Assembly: GCF_000745835.1 (NCBI RefSeq)
Contig: NZ_JQKB01000016.1
Location: 1-64,000, forward strand
Reading direction: 5' to 3'
Origin: Belnapia moabensis DSM 16746
Lineage (GTDB): Bacteria > Pseudomonadota > Alphaproteobacteria > Acetobacterales > Acetobacteraceae
DNA: 64,000 nt
A program made the translations under genes and the position numbers. Below, piece by piece: positions 17,658-24,780 of this stretch (position 1 is its first letter; every line of letters begins with the position of its first letter). The notes under the pieces are model-generated. The model ran no database searches. It was not told the DNA's origin and saw only the letters and a list, made by a program, of their open reading frames with translations.

Positions 17658-17697
17658 GTCTCTGCTTCCTCCGGGTTTGGAGGAAGTCTGCCAGCGA

Positions 17698-19275
17698 TCA
17701 GGCGGGGAGGAAACGCAGTCCGCTCGCCCGCGCCCCGTTCACGGTGAAGCCGGCGACGCGGCCATCGGCGCCGCGCTCCGCCAGCGCATCGACCCAGCCC
17801 TGGAACAGCATGCCGGGCGTGCGGATGCGGAAGGCGTCGCCCGTGATCGCCTGTAGGGGCCAGGGGCCGGCGCTGGCGACCGGGCCGCGTACGCACACGG
17901 CGAGGCCGCCTTCCTCCGGCGCGATGGTCCAGGCCGCCCCCAGCTCCTCGCAGTGCCAGGTGCCGGTGAGCCCCTCGGGCAGGCTGGCCTCGGCCGGGGC
18001 GCGGCGGAAGCGGGTGAGGGTGCCGGCATCGGTCTCGAGGGTAAGGCTGTCGCCCTCCGGCAGGCCGACGGTGAAGGGGAAGACGCCGCGCATGGCGGCG
18101 AGGCGGCCATCCCCGGTCGGCGCGAGGGGGAAGGGGACGCCGTGCTGCGTCGCCACTGGCCCCTCGGCGAATTCCACCGTCGTGCCGCTTTCCGGCGCGA
18201 CCCAACGGCCGAAAAGGCCATCGAGGCGGGGCATGGGCGGGACGGCGTGGAAGCCGGGCATGCCCTCCAGCGCCGCGTCGAGCAGGCGGTGGGCGAGGGC
18301 ATGGGTATCGATCCCGCCATGGTTGGCGATGGCGATCACCGTCATCTCCCGCTCCGGCACGCGGAGGAAGCAGGTCTTGTAGCCGGGCCAGAGGCCGCCG
18401 TGGTTCACGGTGCGGAGGCCGCGATAGCTCGTCACCTCCAGCCCGCGGGCGTAGAGGTTCGGCTTTCCGTTGGCGAAAGGCTGCTGCTCCACCAGCGTCT
18501 CGGCGAGGCCCGGGACGCGGTGGATGGTGAAGTTGCGGTCCCACAGCGCCAGATCCTCGACGCAGGAGACGAGGCCGCCCTCGCCACCGAGGGGGAAGCC
18601 GTGCTGGGCGCGGCGGAAGCTCTCGCCTTGCGGCAGGTAGCCGGTGGCGAGGCCAGGCACGACCTCGGCGATGCTCGGCGTGTGGCGGGTGCGGGTCATG
18701 CCGAACGGGGTGAAGATGCGGCGGGCGAGGAAGTCGTCCAAGGACTCGCCGCTCACCCGCTCGACGATGCGGCCGAGCAGGAGGAAGCCGGTGTTGGAAT
18801 AGCGGAAGCGGGTGCCGGGGGCGAAGTTGAGGCTCCGTTGCCGGCCGATGGCGGCCAGCAGGTCCTCGGTGTGGCAAGGGTGGGAGAGGTCGGCGCCGCC
18901 GAAGCGCATCAGCTCCAGCATGTCGCGCAGACCGGAGACGTTGTGCATCAGCTGGTCAATGGTGATGCGGGCGCCGAACTCCGGCAGTTCGGGCAGGTGG
19001 TCGTGGACGGAATCCTCGACCGAGAGCCGGCCCTCAACCGCCAGCAGCAGGATGGCGGCGCAGGTGAACTGCTTGCTAACCGAGGCGACGCGGAAGCAGG
19101 TCCCCGGCCCGATCGGCACGCCCAATTCGAGGCTGGCGAGGCCGGCGCTCTCATGCAGCACCAGCGCACCTTGGCAAACCAGACCGAGCGTCGCGCCGGG
19201 CGAGCCGGGCCGATCCCAGGGGGCCAGCAGGCGGCGGGCCTGGCGGCGGAGCGCGAGGTCGTCGAGCCCGGCCAT
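17698..19275 (-). CDS. serine hydrolase, beta-lactamase/DD-peptidase fold
   Basis: 525 residues from ATG 19275. The catalytic Ser and Lys are in VASVSKQFT (SxxK), the Tyr in FRYSNTGFLL (YxN), and the third motif is in VNHGGLWPG (HxG in place of KTG). N-terminal hydrolase domain about 1-350, then a beta-rich C-terminal part like D-aminopeptidase or class C-type esterases. No signal peptide, so probably cytoplasmic. The ATG shares one base with the stop of the upstream HtrA-like gene (TGATG), giving tight coupling. Confidence 0.9.
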   Translation of the reverse strand: MAGLDDLALRRQARRLLAPWDRPGSPGATLGLVCQGALVLHESAGLASLELGVPIGPGTCFRVASVSKQFTCAAILLLAVEGRLSVEDSVHDHLPELPEFGARITIDQLMHNVSGLRDMLELMRFGGADLSHPCHTEDLLAAIGRQRSLNFAPGTRFRYSNTGFLLLGRIVERVSGESLDDFLARRIFTPFGMTRTRHTPSIAEVVPGLATGYLPQGESFRRAQHGFPLGGEGGLVSCVEDLALWDRNFTIHRVPGLAETLVEQQPFANGKPNLYARGLEVTSYRGLRTVNHGGLWPGYKTCFLRVPEREMTVIAIANHGGIDTHALAHRLLDAALEGMPGFHAVPPMPRLDGLFGRWVAPESGTTVEFAEGPVATQHGVPFPLAPTGDGRLAAMRGVFPFTVGLPEGDSLTLETDAGTLTRFRRAPAEASLPEGLTGTWHCEELGAAWTIAPEEGGLAVCVRGPVASAGPWPLQAITGDAFRIRTPGMLFQGWVDALAERGADGRVAGFTVNGARASGLRFLPA

Positions 19276-20249
19276 CAGTGCAGCCTCGGCGGCTTGAGGA
19301 AGCTGCGCCGGTCGATGGAGGCGATGGTGAGGTCGCGCGGCATCGCGTCCCGCGCGATGCTCACCGGCACCCGCGCCCCGGCCGAGCCGCAGGCCCAGAC
19401 CGCGCGCCAGAAGCCGGCGAGGTCGGAGACGCGCTGGCCACCGACGGAGACGAGGCGGTCGCCCTCCATGAGCCCCGCCTTCTGCGCCGGCCCGTTGCGG
19501 GCGGTGGCGGAGACCAGCACGCCCTCCTCGTCCTCGCCGGCATAGAGGCCGAGCCAGGGCCGCGCCGGGCGGTTGGGGCGGCCGTAATTCAGCAGGTCGT
19601 CCAGCACCGGGGGCAGCAGGCTGGCGGGGACGACCATGTTGAGGTCCACCCGGCGCCCCTTGCCGTCCTGCTGCTGCATGACGAGGGAGCCGATACCCAT
19701 CAGCCTGCCGTCGCCGCCGATCAGCCCGGCACCGCCCCAGGAGGGGTGGGCAGGGGCGGTGAACAGCGCCTCGTCCAGCATGTATTCCCAATAGCCGGCG
19801 AATTCCTGCCGGGCGGCGATGGTGCAGCGCAGCGCGTGCTTGCGGCCGCCGGCGCTGGCCAGCACGCAGACATCGCCCGGTTGCGGCGCGTCGCCGGCCT
19901 CCATCGGCAGGGCGGGCAGGGCCAGCTTGCCGAGTGCCTGGATCAGGCCGAAGCCCGTCTCGAAATCATGGGCGAGGGCATGGCCGGGGATGGCGCGCCC
20001 GTCATGCGTCGTGAGCCAGATGCTCTCAGCCTCGGTGACGATGTAGCCGATGGTGGCGATCAGCCCGTCCGGCCGGATGACGACGCCGCTGCCGACCCGC
20101 TCCGTCCCCAGGCTCTGCGCGGTGAAGGCATCCGGCGGGACCAGCGCCTTCACCCCGACGACGGATTGCAGCGCCACGTCCAGATCGAAGGCGTGATCGG
20201 TCGGGTCCGGCTGCAATTCCGGCGGGATCTCCCATTCGCTGGATGCCAT
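19275..20249 (-). CDS. HtrA/S1C-like protein with lost catalytic triad, plus PDZ domain
   Basis: 324 residues from ATG 20249. Trypsin-like fold signature GTERVGSGVVIRPDGLIATI is kept, and residues about 225-310 form a PDZ domain (GVLVSATARNGPAQKAGLMEGDRLVSVGG). By alignment to DegP from memory, the catalytic His (TNNHVV) is Tyr in ATIGYIV, the Asp (DLALI) is Gly in ETGFGLIQA, and the Ser (GNSGG) is Trp in PSWGGAG. I infer a non-proteolytic binding protein. No signal peptide. It is the first gene of the operon leading to the serine hydrolase and TPP enzyme. Confidence 0.82.
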   Translation of the reverse strand: MASSEWEIPPELQPDPTDHAFDLDVALQSVVGVKALVPPDAFTAQSLGTERVGSGVVIRPDGLIATIGYIVTEAESIWLTTHDGRAIPGHALAHDFETGFGLIQALGKLALPALPMEAGDAPQPGDVCVLASAGGRKHALRCTIAARQEFAGYWEYMLDEALFTAPAHPSWGGAGLIGGDGRLMGIGSLVMQQQDGKGRRVDLNMVVPASLLPPVLDDLLNYGRPNRPARPWLGLYAGEDEEGVLVSATARNGPAQKAGLMEGDRLVSVGGQRVSDLAGFWRAVWACGSAGARVPVSIARDAMPRDLTIASIDRRSFLKPPRLH

Positions 20250-20367
20250 GCATGCCTTCCGTTCCGGTGGGGGTGGTGTTCTCGGGGTCAATATCGGCGG
20301 TCGAGGGCACTTCGCCAACGCGGGAGATGCGATCCGCGGCAATCGGATGACAATCGCCAGTGTGGGT

Positions 20368-20380
20368 GTTATATTATAAC
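20368..20380 (+). promoter_or_regulatory. Zur-type operator GTTATATTATAAC
   Basis: Perfect 13-bp palindrome GTTATA-T-TATAAC, the core of proteobacterial Zur boxes (TGTTATAnTATAACA). It ends one base before the znuA start codon and overlaps a -10-like region; ATGACA at 20347-20352 could be the -35. Zinc-bound Zur would therefore block the promoter. The position implies a leaderless or nearly leaderless mRNA. Confidence 0.8.
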
Positions 20381-20381
20381 A

Positions 20382-21260
20382 ATGATGCTCGCCCCCCGCC
20401 GTGCCCTCCTCGCCCTGCCTGCCCTCCTGCTGCCGGGGAAGGGCCGTGCGCAGGCGCGACCAGACGGGCGGCCCGTGGTGGTCGCCTCCTTCTCCATCCT
20501 CGGCGACATGGTCAGGCAACTGGTCGGGGATGCGGTGGAGCTGCGGGTGCTGGCCGGGCCGGAGACGGATGCCCATGTCTTCCAGCCCAGGCCCTCGGAG
20601 GCACGGGCGATCGAGGGGGCGGCGCTCGTCATCCGCAACGGGCTGGGTTTCGAGCCCTGGCTGGACCGGCTGCTGCGGAGCACGGGCTATCGCGGGCCGT
20701 TGGTGACGACGAGCGAGGGTATCACGGCACGCGGCACCGATCCGCATGCCTGGCAGGACGTGGCGCGGGGGCGGGCCTATGCGGCGGCGATCGCGCTCGG
20801 GCTCGGCCGGGTGCTACCGGCGGGGGCGGTACGCGCCGAGGCCTATGACGCGCGGCTGGCGGCGCTCGATGCCTGGGTGCTGGGCGAAGTCGCGCGCGTG
20901 CCGCCGGAGCGGCGCGTCGTCGTCACCAGCCATGAGGCCTTCGACTATTTCGCCGCTCGTTACGGCGTGCGGGTCCTGGCGCCGCAGGGCATCGCGCCCA
21001 ATGCCCAGCCCTCGGCGGCGCAAGTGGCGGCGCTGATCCGGCAGATCCGGGCGGAGCGGGTCTCCGCCGTCTTCATCGAGGGACGGGGTAGCCAGGCGGT
21101 GATGGAGCGGCTGGCGCGGGATGCGGGGATCGCGGTGCGGGGGCGGCTCTATGCCGATACCCTCTCGGCGCCGGATGGGCCGGCGCCGACCTATGAGGCG
21201 ATGATGCGGCATAATCTCGGCCTGCTGGTCCCCGCCATGCTGGGGGCAACCGCGCCCTGA
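20382..21260 (+). CDS. znuA: zinc ABC transporter substrate-binding protein (ZnuA-like)
   Basis: 292 residues from the double ATG at 20382/20385. Signal peptide MLAPRRALLALPALLLPGKG-RAQA. Cluster A-I metal ligands appear in order: His in DAHVFQP, His in DPHAWQD, His in TSHEAFDYFA and Asp in YADTLS. The Zur box directly before the ATG supports zinc rather than manganese. There is no long His-rich loop. znuB and znuC are not adjacent, so the transporter is split. Endonuclease V follows after 20 nt and could be cotranscribed. Confidence 0.87.
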   Translation: MMLAPRRALLALPALLLPGKGRAQARPDGRPVVVASFSILGDMVRQLVGDAVELRVLAGPETDAHVFQPRPSEARAIEGAALVIRNGLGFEPWLDRLLRSTGYRGPLVTTSEGITARGTDPHAWQDVARGRAYAAAIALGLGRVLPAGAVRAEAYDARLAALDAWVLGEVARVPPERRVVVTSHEAFDYFAARYGVRVLAPQGIAPNAQPSAAQVAALIRQIRAERVSAVFIEGRGSQAVMERLARDAGIAVRGRLYADTLSAPDGPAPTYEAMMRHNLGLLVPAMLGATAP

Positions 21261-21280
21261 GTCCGGGCGTATCGGCCTGC

Positions 21281-21991
21281 ATGGATTTGCCGCCCGACTG
21301 GATCGACCCGCCCGACCTCGCCACCGCCCGCGCGGCGCAGATGGCCCTCGCCGCCCGGGTGGTGACCGAGGATGCGCTGGGCCCGGTGCGGCTGATCGGC
21401 GGGGTCGATATCAGCAATACCCGCTTCGATCCTGAGAACCTGGTCTTCGCCGCCGTGGTGGTGCTGAACTGGCCGGGGCTCGAGGTGGTGGCGAGCGCCT
21501 CCGCGGTGCGGCGGGCGACGATGCCCTATATCCCCGGCTTCCTCGGCTTCCGCGAGGTGCCGGCGCTGCTGGAGGCCTGGGCGAAGCTCGGCGAGCGGCC
21601 CGACCTGGTGCTGGTCGATGGGCATGGGGTGGCGCATCCGCGGGGGCTCGGCATCGCCTCGCATCTCGGGGTGGTGCTCGATGTGCCGAGCATCGGTGTC
21701 GCCAAGTCGCCCCTGGTCGGGCGGCCGGAGGGCGAGCTGGGCGCGGAGCCCGGCGCCGCAGTGCCGCTGGCCTGGAAAGGGCGGGCGCTCGGCACGGTGC
21801 TGCGGACGCGGTGTCGGTCCAACCCGCTCTATATCTCGCCGGGGCACCGGGTTTCGCCGACGGCGGCCGTCGAGTGGGTGCAGCGCTGCGGGACCGGCTA
21901 CCGGCTGCCGGAGCCGACGCGGCAGGCGCATCTGGCGGCCAATGTCGCGCGGCGGGCGCATGGGGTCGTCAAGCCGGAAGGGCCGGAGTAA
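21281..21991 (+). CDS. nfi: endonuclease V
   Basis: 236 residues. Cleaves DNA (or RNA) one phosphodiester 3' of deoxyinosine. The active-site Asp is in GGVDISN, PYIPGFLGFREVP is the family wedge motif, and LVDGHGVAHPRGLGIASHLG holds the second acidic residue. Length is within the normal 220-240 range. It begins 20 nt after znuA on the same strand and may be read from the Zur-regulated promoter. Confidence 0.95.
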   Translation: MDLPPDWIDPPDLATARAAQMALAARVVTEDALGPVRLIGGVDISNTRFDPENLVFAAVVVLNWPGLEVVASASAVRRATMPYIPGFLGFREVPALLEAWAKLGERPDLVLVDGHGVAHPRGLGIASHLGVVLDVPSIGVAKSPLVGRPEGELGAEPGAAVPLAWKGRALGTVLRTRCRSNPLYISPGHRVSPTAAVEWVQRCGTGYRLPEPTRQAHLAANVARRAHGVVKPEGPE

Positions 21992-22001
21992 ACCGCGACC
22001 C

Positions 22002-22370
22002 ATGCATCGTCTCTGGATTGCCCTTGGCGCCGTCGCCGGGCTCACTGCCGTCGGCCTGGCGGCCTGGGCTGCGCATGGGGCGCCCACAAGGCTCGACCCG
22101 GCGCGGCTCGGCATGCTGGCGAACGGCATCCAGATGCAGGGTTGGCATGCGCTGGCCCTATTGGCGACGGGGCTCTGGGCGGAGCGGCGCGGTGGGGTGC
22201 TGGTGCAGCTTGCCGGGGCGGGCTTCGCGCTCGGGCTGATCCTGTTCTGCGGCGGGGTCTATGCCGTGGCGATCGGCGGAGTCTCGCTCGGGGCGGTGGC
22301 GCCGGTTGGGGGCATGACGCTGATGGCGGCCTGGGCGCTGCTCGGCCTCTCGGCGCTGGTACGGCGATGA
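22002..22370 (+). CDS. DUF423 (YgdD-like) membrane protein
   Basis: 122 residues with four predicted helices: LWIALGAVAGLTAVGLAAWA, then WHALALLATGLWAE, the stretch from FALGLILFCGGVYAVAI, and a terminal MTLMAAWALLGLSALV. The conserved G-AAHG and FCGG-Y features match DUF423. Function unknown in the family. It overlaps the next gene by 4 nt (ATGA). Confidence 0.9.
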   Translation: MHRLWIALGAVAGLTAVGLAAWAAHGAPTRLDPARLGMLANGIQMQGWHALALLATGLWAERRGGVLVQLAGAGFALGLILFCGGVYAVAIGGVSLGAVAPVGGMTLMAAWALLGLSALVRR

Positions 22371-23275
22371 TCGGGGCGGCCTATCTCGCAGCCGAGGGCT
22401 TCGAGGCGGAGCTGGCCGAGGAGTTGCGCCTGGCCGGAGGGAGCATCAGCGCCTGGCACGGGCGCCTCGCCCTGTCGCCGGAGCCGCCGCGGAGCCTGGC
22501 CTGGGCGCTCGAGGCCTGGACGGCGCCGGAGGAGGTGCCGGCGCCTTCGGTGAAGGCGGCGGCGGATGCGCTGCGGGCGATCCAGCGGAATTGGGCGCTC
22601 TATGCCCATGGCCAGCATCGGCGGGCGGCGCTGATCGCCGAGCGGTTGCCGCCGGTGAAGGCGAGGCCGCTGCACTTCCCCGAGCCGGCGCCGGCCGCGC
22701 ATCTTGGCGCCTGGACCTTGCTGGCACCAGACCGTCTGCTGCTGAGTGCGACCAAGACCAGTCCCTTCGTCAACGGCGCCGTGCAGTTCGTCGAGGACCG
22801 GGAGGGGCCGCCGAGCCGGGCCTATCTCAAGCTTTGGGAGGCGCTGACGCGGGCCGGTCGTTGGCCTTTGCCGGGGGAAAGCTGCCTCGACCTCGGCGCC
22901 TCGCCCGGCGGGTGGACCTGGGCGCTGGCGCAGCTTGGTGCTCAGGTGATTGCGGTGGACAAGGCGCCGCTCGACCCGGCGGTCGCGGCACTGCCGGGCG
23001 TCTCCATGCGGCAGGAGAGCGCCTTCGGCCTCGACCCGCGGCAGATGACGCCGGTCGATTGGCTGTTCAGCGATGTCATCTGCTATCCGCAGCGTCTGCT
23101 CGCCCTGGTGCGGCGCTGGCTGGAGGCGGGGCGGGTGCGGAATATCTGCTGCACCATCAAGTTCCAGGGCGAGACGGACCATGCGGCGGCGGCCGAATTC
23201 GCGGCCATTCCCGGGGCGATGGTTTTCCACGGCGCGCGCAACAAGCATGAGCTGATGGTGGTGCGGCTCGACTGA
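22367..23275 (+). CDS. FtsJ/RlmM-like 2'-O-ribose RNA methyltransferase
   Basis: 302 residues. N-terminal part (1-170) resembles the THUMP-like region of RlmM; the methyltransferase domain has SAM motif LDLGASPGGWTWALAQLGAQ. A K-D-K-E catalytic set can be read as Lys in YLKLWEAL, Asp in FSDVICYP, Lys in CTIKFQG and Glu in KHELMVV. RlmM methylates C2498 of 23S rRNA; the target here is inferred. Translation is coupled to DUF423 upstream. Confidence 0.85.
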   Translation: MIGAAYLAAEGFEAELAEELRLAGGSISAWHGRLALSPEPPRSLAWALEAWTAPEEVPAPSVKAAADALRAIQRNWALYAHGQHRRAALIAERLPPVKARPLHFPEPAPAAHLGAWTLLAPDRLLLSATKTSPFVNGAVQFVEDREGPPSRAYLKLWEALTRAGRWPLPGESCLDLGASPGGWTWALAQLGAQVIAVDKAPLDPAVAALPGVSMRQESAFGLDPRQMTPVDWLFSDVICYPQRLLALVRRWLEAGRVRNICCTIKFQGETDHAAAAEFAAIPGAMVFHGARNKHELMVVRLD

Positions 23276-23350
23276 GTTGGCACGGCGGATGCTGTGCAGC
23301 CCGGCGCTGCGGACCGGCATAGGGCCGGGGGCAGCGGAGGCAGGACGGCC

Positions 23351-23731
23351 ATGCAGGTCTCAAGCGCGGGCAGTGGCGGCAACACGGCCTTGATCCAGCA
23401 GATGTTCAGCCGCGCCGACAAGGACCGCGACGGCAGCATCTCACTCAATGAGTTCCAGGCCTTTGCCAGACCGGCAGCTTCTGCCGGGACGAGGGCAATG
23501 GATGCCGTCTTCAAGGCCCTTGATACCGATGGCGACGGCAAGCTCGGCGCCGCCGAGATGGCCAAGGTCAGGCCGCACCACCATCATGGCGGGAGCCGGC
23601 CGGTCATGGGGGTGGATGGCCTGTCGGCGCTGCTTGGCGCGCAGGAGGGCGGCCAGGCCGCGGCCGGTGGTGGAATCGAAGGCGTCATGGCGCGGATGCT
23701 GCAGGCCTATGGCGGCAAGGTGGCCGCCTGA
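23351..23731 (+). CDS. EF-hand calcium-binding protein
   Basis: 126 residues from ATG 23351 (GGAGG upstream). Two EF-hand loops: DKDRDGSISLNE (about 24-35) and DTDGDGKLGAAE (about 58-69), each with acidic residues at 1, 3, 5 and 12. A His-rich stretch HHHH follows the second loop and the C-terminal third is Gly/Ala-rich. No signal peptide is clear. Probably a calcium sensor or buffer. Confidence 0.85.
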   Translation: MQVSSAGSGGNTALIQQMFSRADKDRDGSISLNEFQAFARPAASAGTRAMDAVFKALDTDGDGKLGAAEMAKVRPHHHHGGSRPVMGVDGLSALLGAQEGGQAAAGGGIEGVMARMLQAYGGKVAA

Positions 23732-23859
23732 TCGCGCCCCGCATGCCGGGGCCAGGACCGGAAGACCCGCCGTGGCCCCGCATTCCCTGGCGCTGAGGCT
23801 GGACCTCTTGCCGCCCGGCGTTACGATGCCGCGCATCGGACCTGCCGGGGATACCTGCC

Positions 23860-24777
23860 ATGCGCGCCTTATTCGTCGATGCCAACCCGTCGCTTGCGGC
23901 GGTGACCGAGCGGCTGCTGCGCCCGGGCGATCCGGAGGTGGTCATCCACCGCGACCCGGACATCAAGGCCGAGGACCTGCCGCGGCTCCTGGCCGGCTAT
24001 GAGATCGCCATCGACGACCATACGCCCTTCCCGACCGATATCGTGAAGCAGTGCCCGTCGCTGAAGCACATCGTCTTCCTCGGCACCGGCGCGCGCAGCT
24101 ACATGAATCCGGAGGAGCTGGAGGCGCTCGGCGTCACCGTCCATATCATCAAGGGCTATGGCGATACCGCGGTGGCCGAGATGGCCTTCGCCCTGATGTG
24201 GGACGCAGCACGGAAGACTGCGCATATGGATGGCGCCATCCGCGCCGGCGGCTGGCCGCGGGTGGTGGGGACGCAGCTGACTGGCAAGACGGTCGGCCTG
24301 ATCGGCGTGGGCGGGATCGGCGCCGAGATGGCGCGGCTCTGCGCCGGAATCGGGATGAAGGTTATTGCCTGGAACCGCTCAGCCAAGGCAGTGCCAGGGG
24401 TGGAGTTCGTGGACCTTGACCGGCTGCTGGCGGAGAGCGACGTGGTGTCGCTGCACCTGCTGCTGAATGACGAGACGCGCGGTTTCCTCTCCAGCGAGCG
24501 GCTGGCGAAGATGAAGCCGGGGGCGATCCTGGTGAACACCGCCCGCGGGGCCATCGTCGATGAACTGGCCCTGGCTTCGGCGCTTGAGGCCGGGCATCTG
24601 GGCCATGCGGGCCTTGATGTCTTCACTGAGGAGCCGCTGCCGGCGGGCCATCCGCTGACCCGCCTGGAGAATGCGACGCTCACCTCCCACGCCGCCTTCC
24701 GGACGCCGGAGGCGAGCGACAACCTGATCGGGGCTGCGCTCGACCATTGCCGCCGGATCCTGGCAGAAGGGAAGTAA
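23860..24777 (+). CDS. D-2-hydroxyacid dehydrogenase (NAD)
   Basis: 305 residues. NAD-binding loop GVGGIGAEMA (about 150-159); catalytic Arg in NTARGAIVDE, Glu in DVFTEEPLP and His in TSHAAFRTPEA are all present, so it should be active. Family enzymes interconvert 2-oxo acids and D-2-hydroxyacids (glycerate, phosphoglycerate, lactate and others). Its stop is 3 nt from the convergent RTX gene stop. Substrate unknown. Confidence 0.92.
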   Translation: MRALFVDANPSLAAVTERLLRPGDPEVVIHRDPDIKAEDLPRLLAGYEIAIDDHTPFPTDIVKQCPSLKHIVFLGTGARSYMNPEELEALGVTVHIIKGYGDTAVAEMAFALMWDAARKTAHMDGAIRAGGWPRVVGTQLTGKTVGLIGVGGIGAEMARLCAGIGMKVIAWNRSAKAVPGVEFVDLDRLLAESDVVSLHLLLNDETRGFLSSERLAKMKPGAILVNTARGAIVDELALASALEAGHLGHAGLDVFTEEPLPAGHPLTRLENATLTSHAAFRTPEASDNLIGAALDHCRRILAEGK

Positions 24778-24780
24778 CCC

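Noticed and set aside
14916-17747. 943-codon plus-strand open frame
   Set aside because: Shadow of the amidohydrolase and TPP-enzyme genes in high-GC DNA; composition is Gly/Arg/Ala-rich with no motif.
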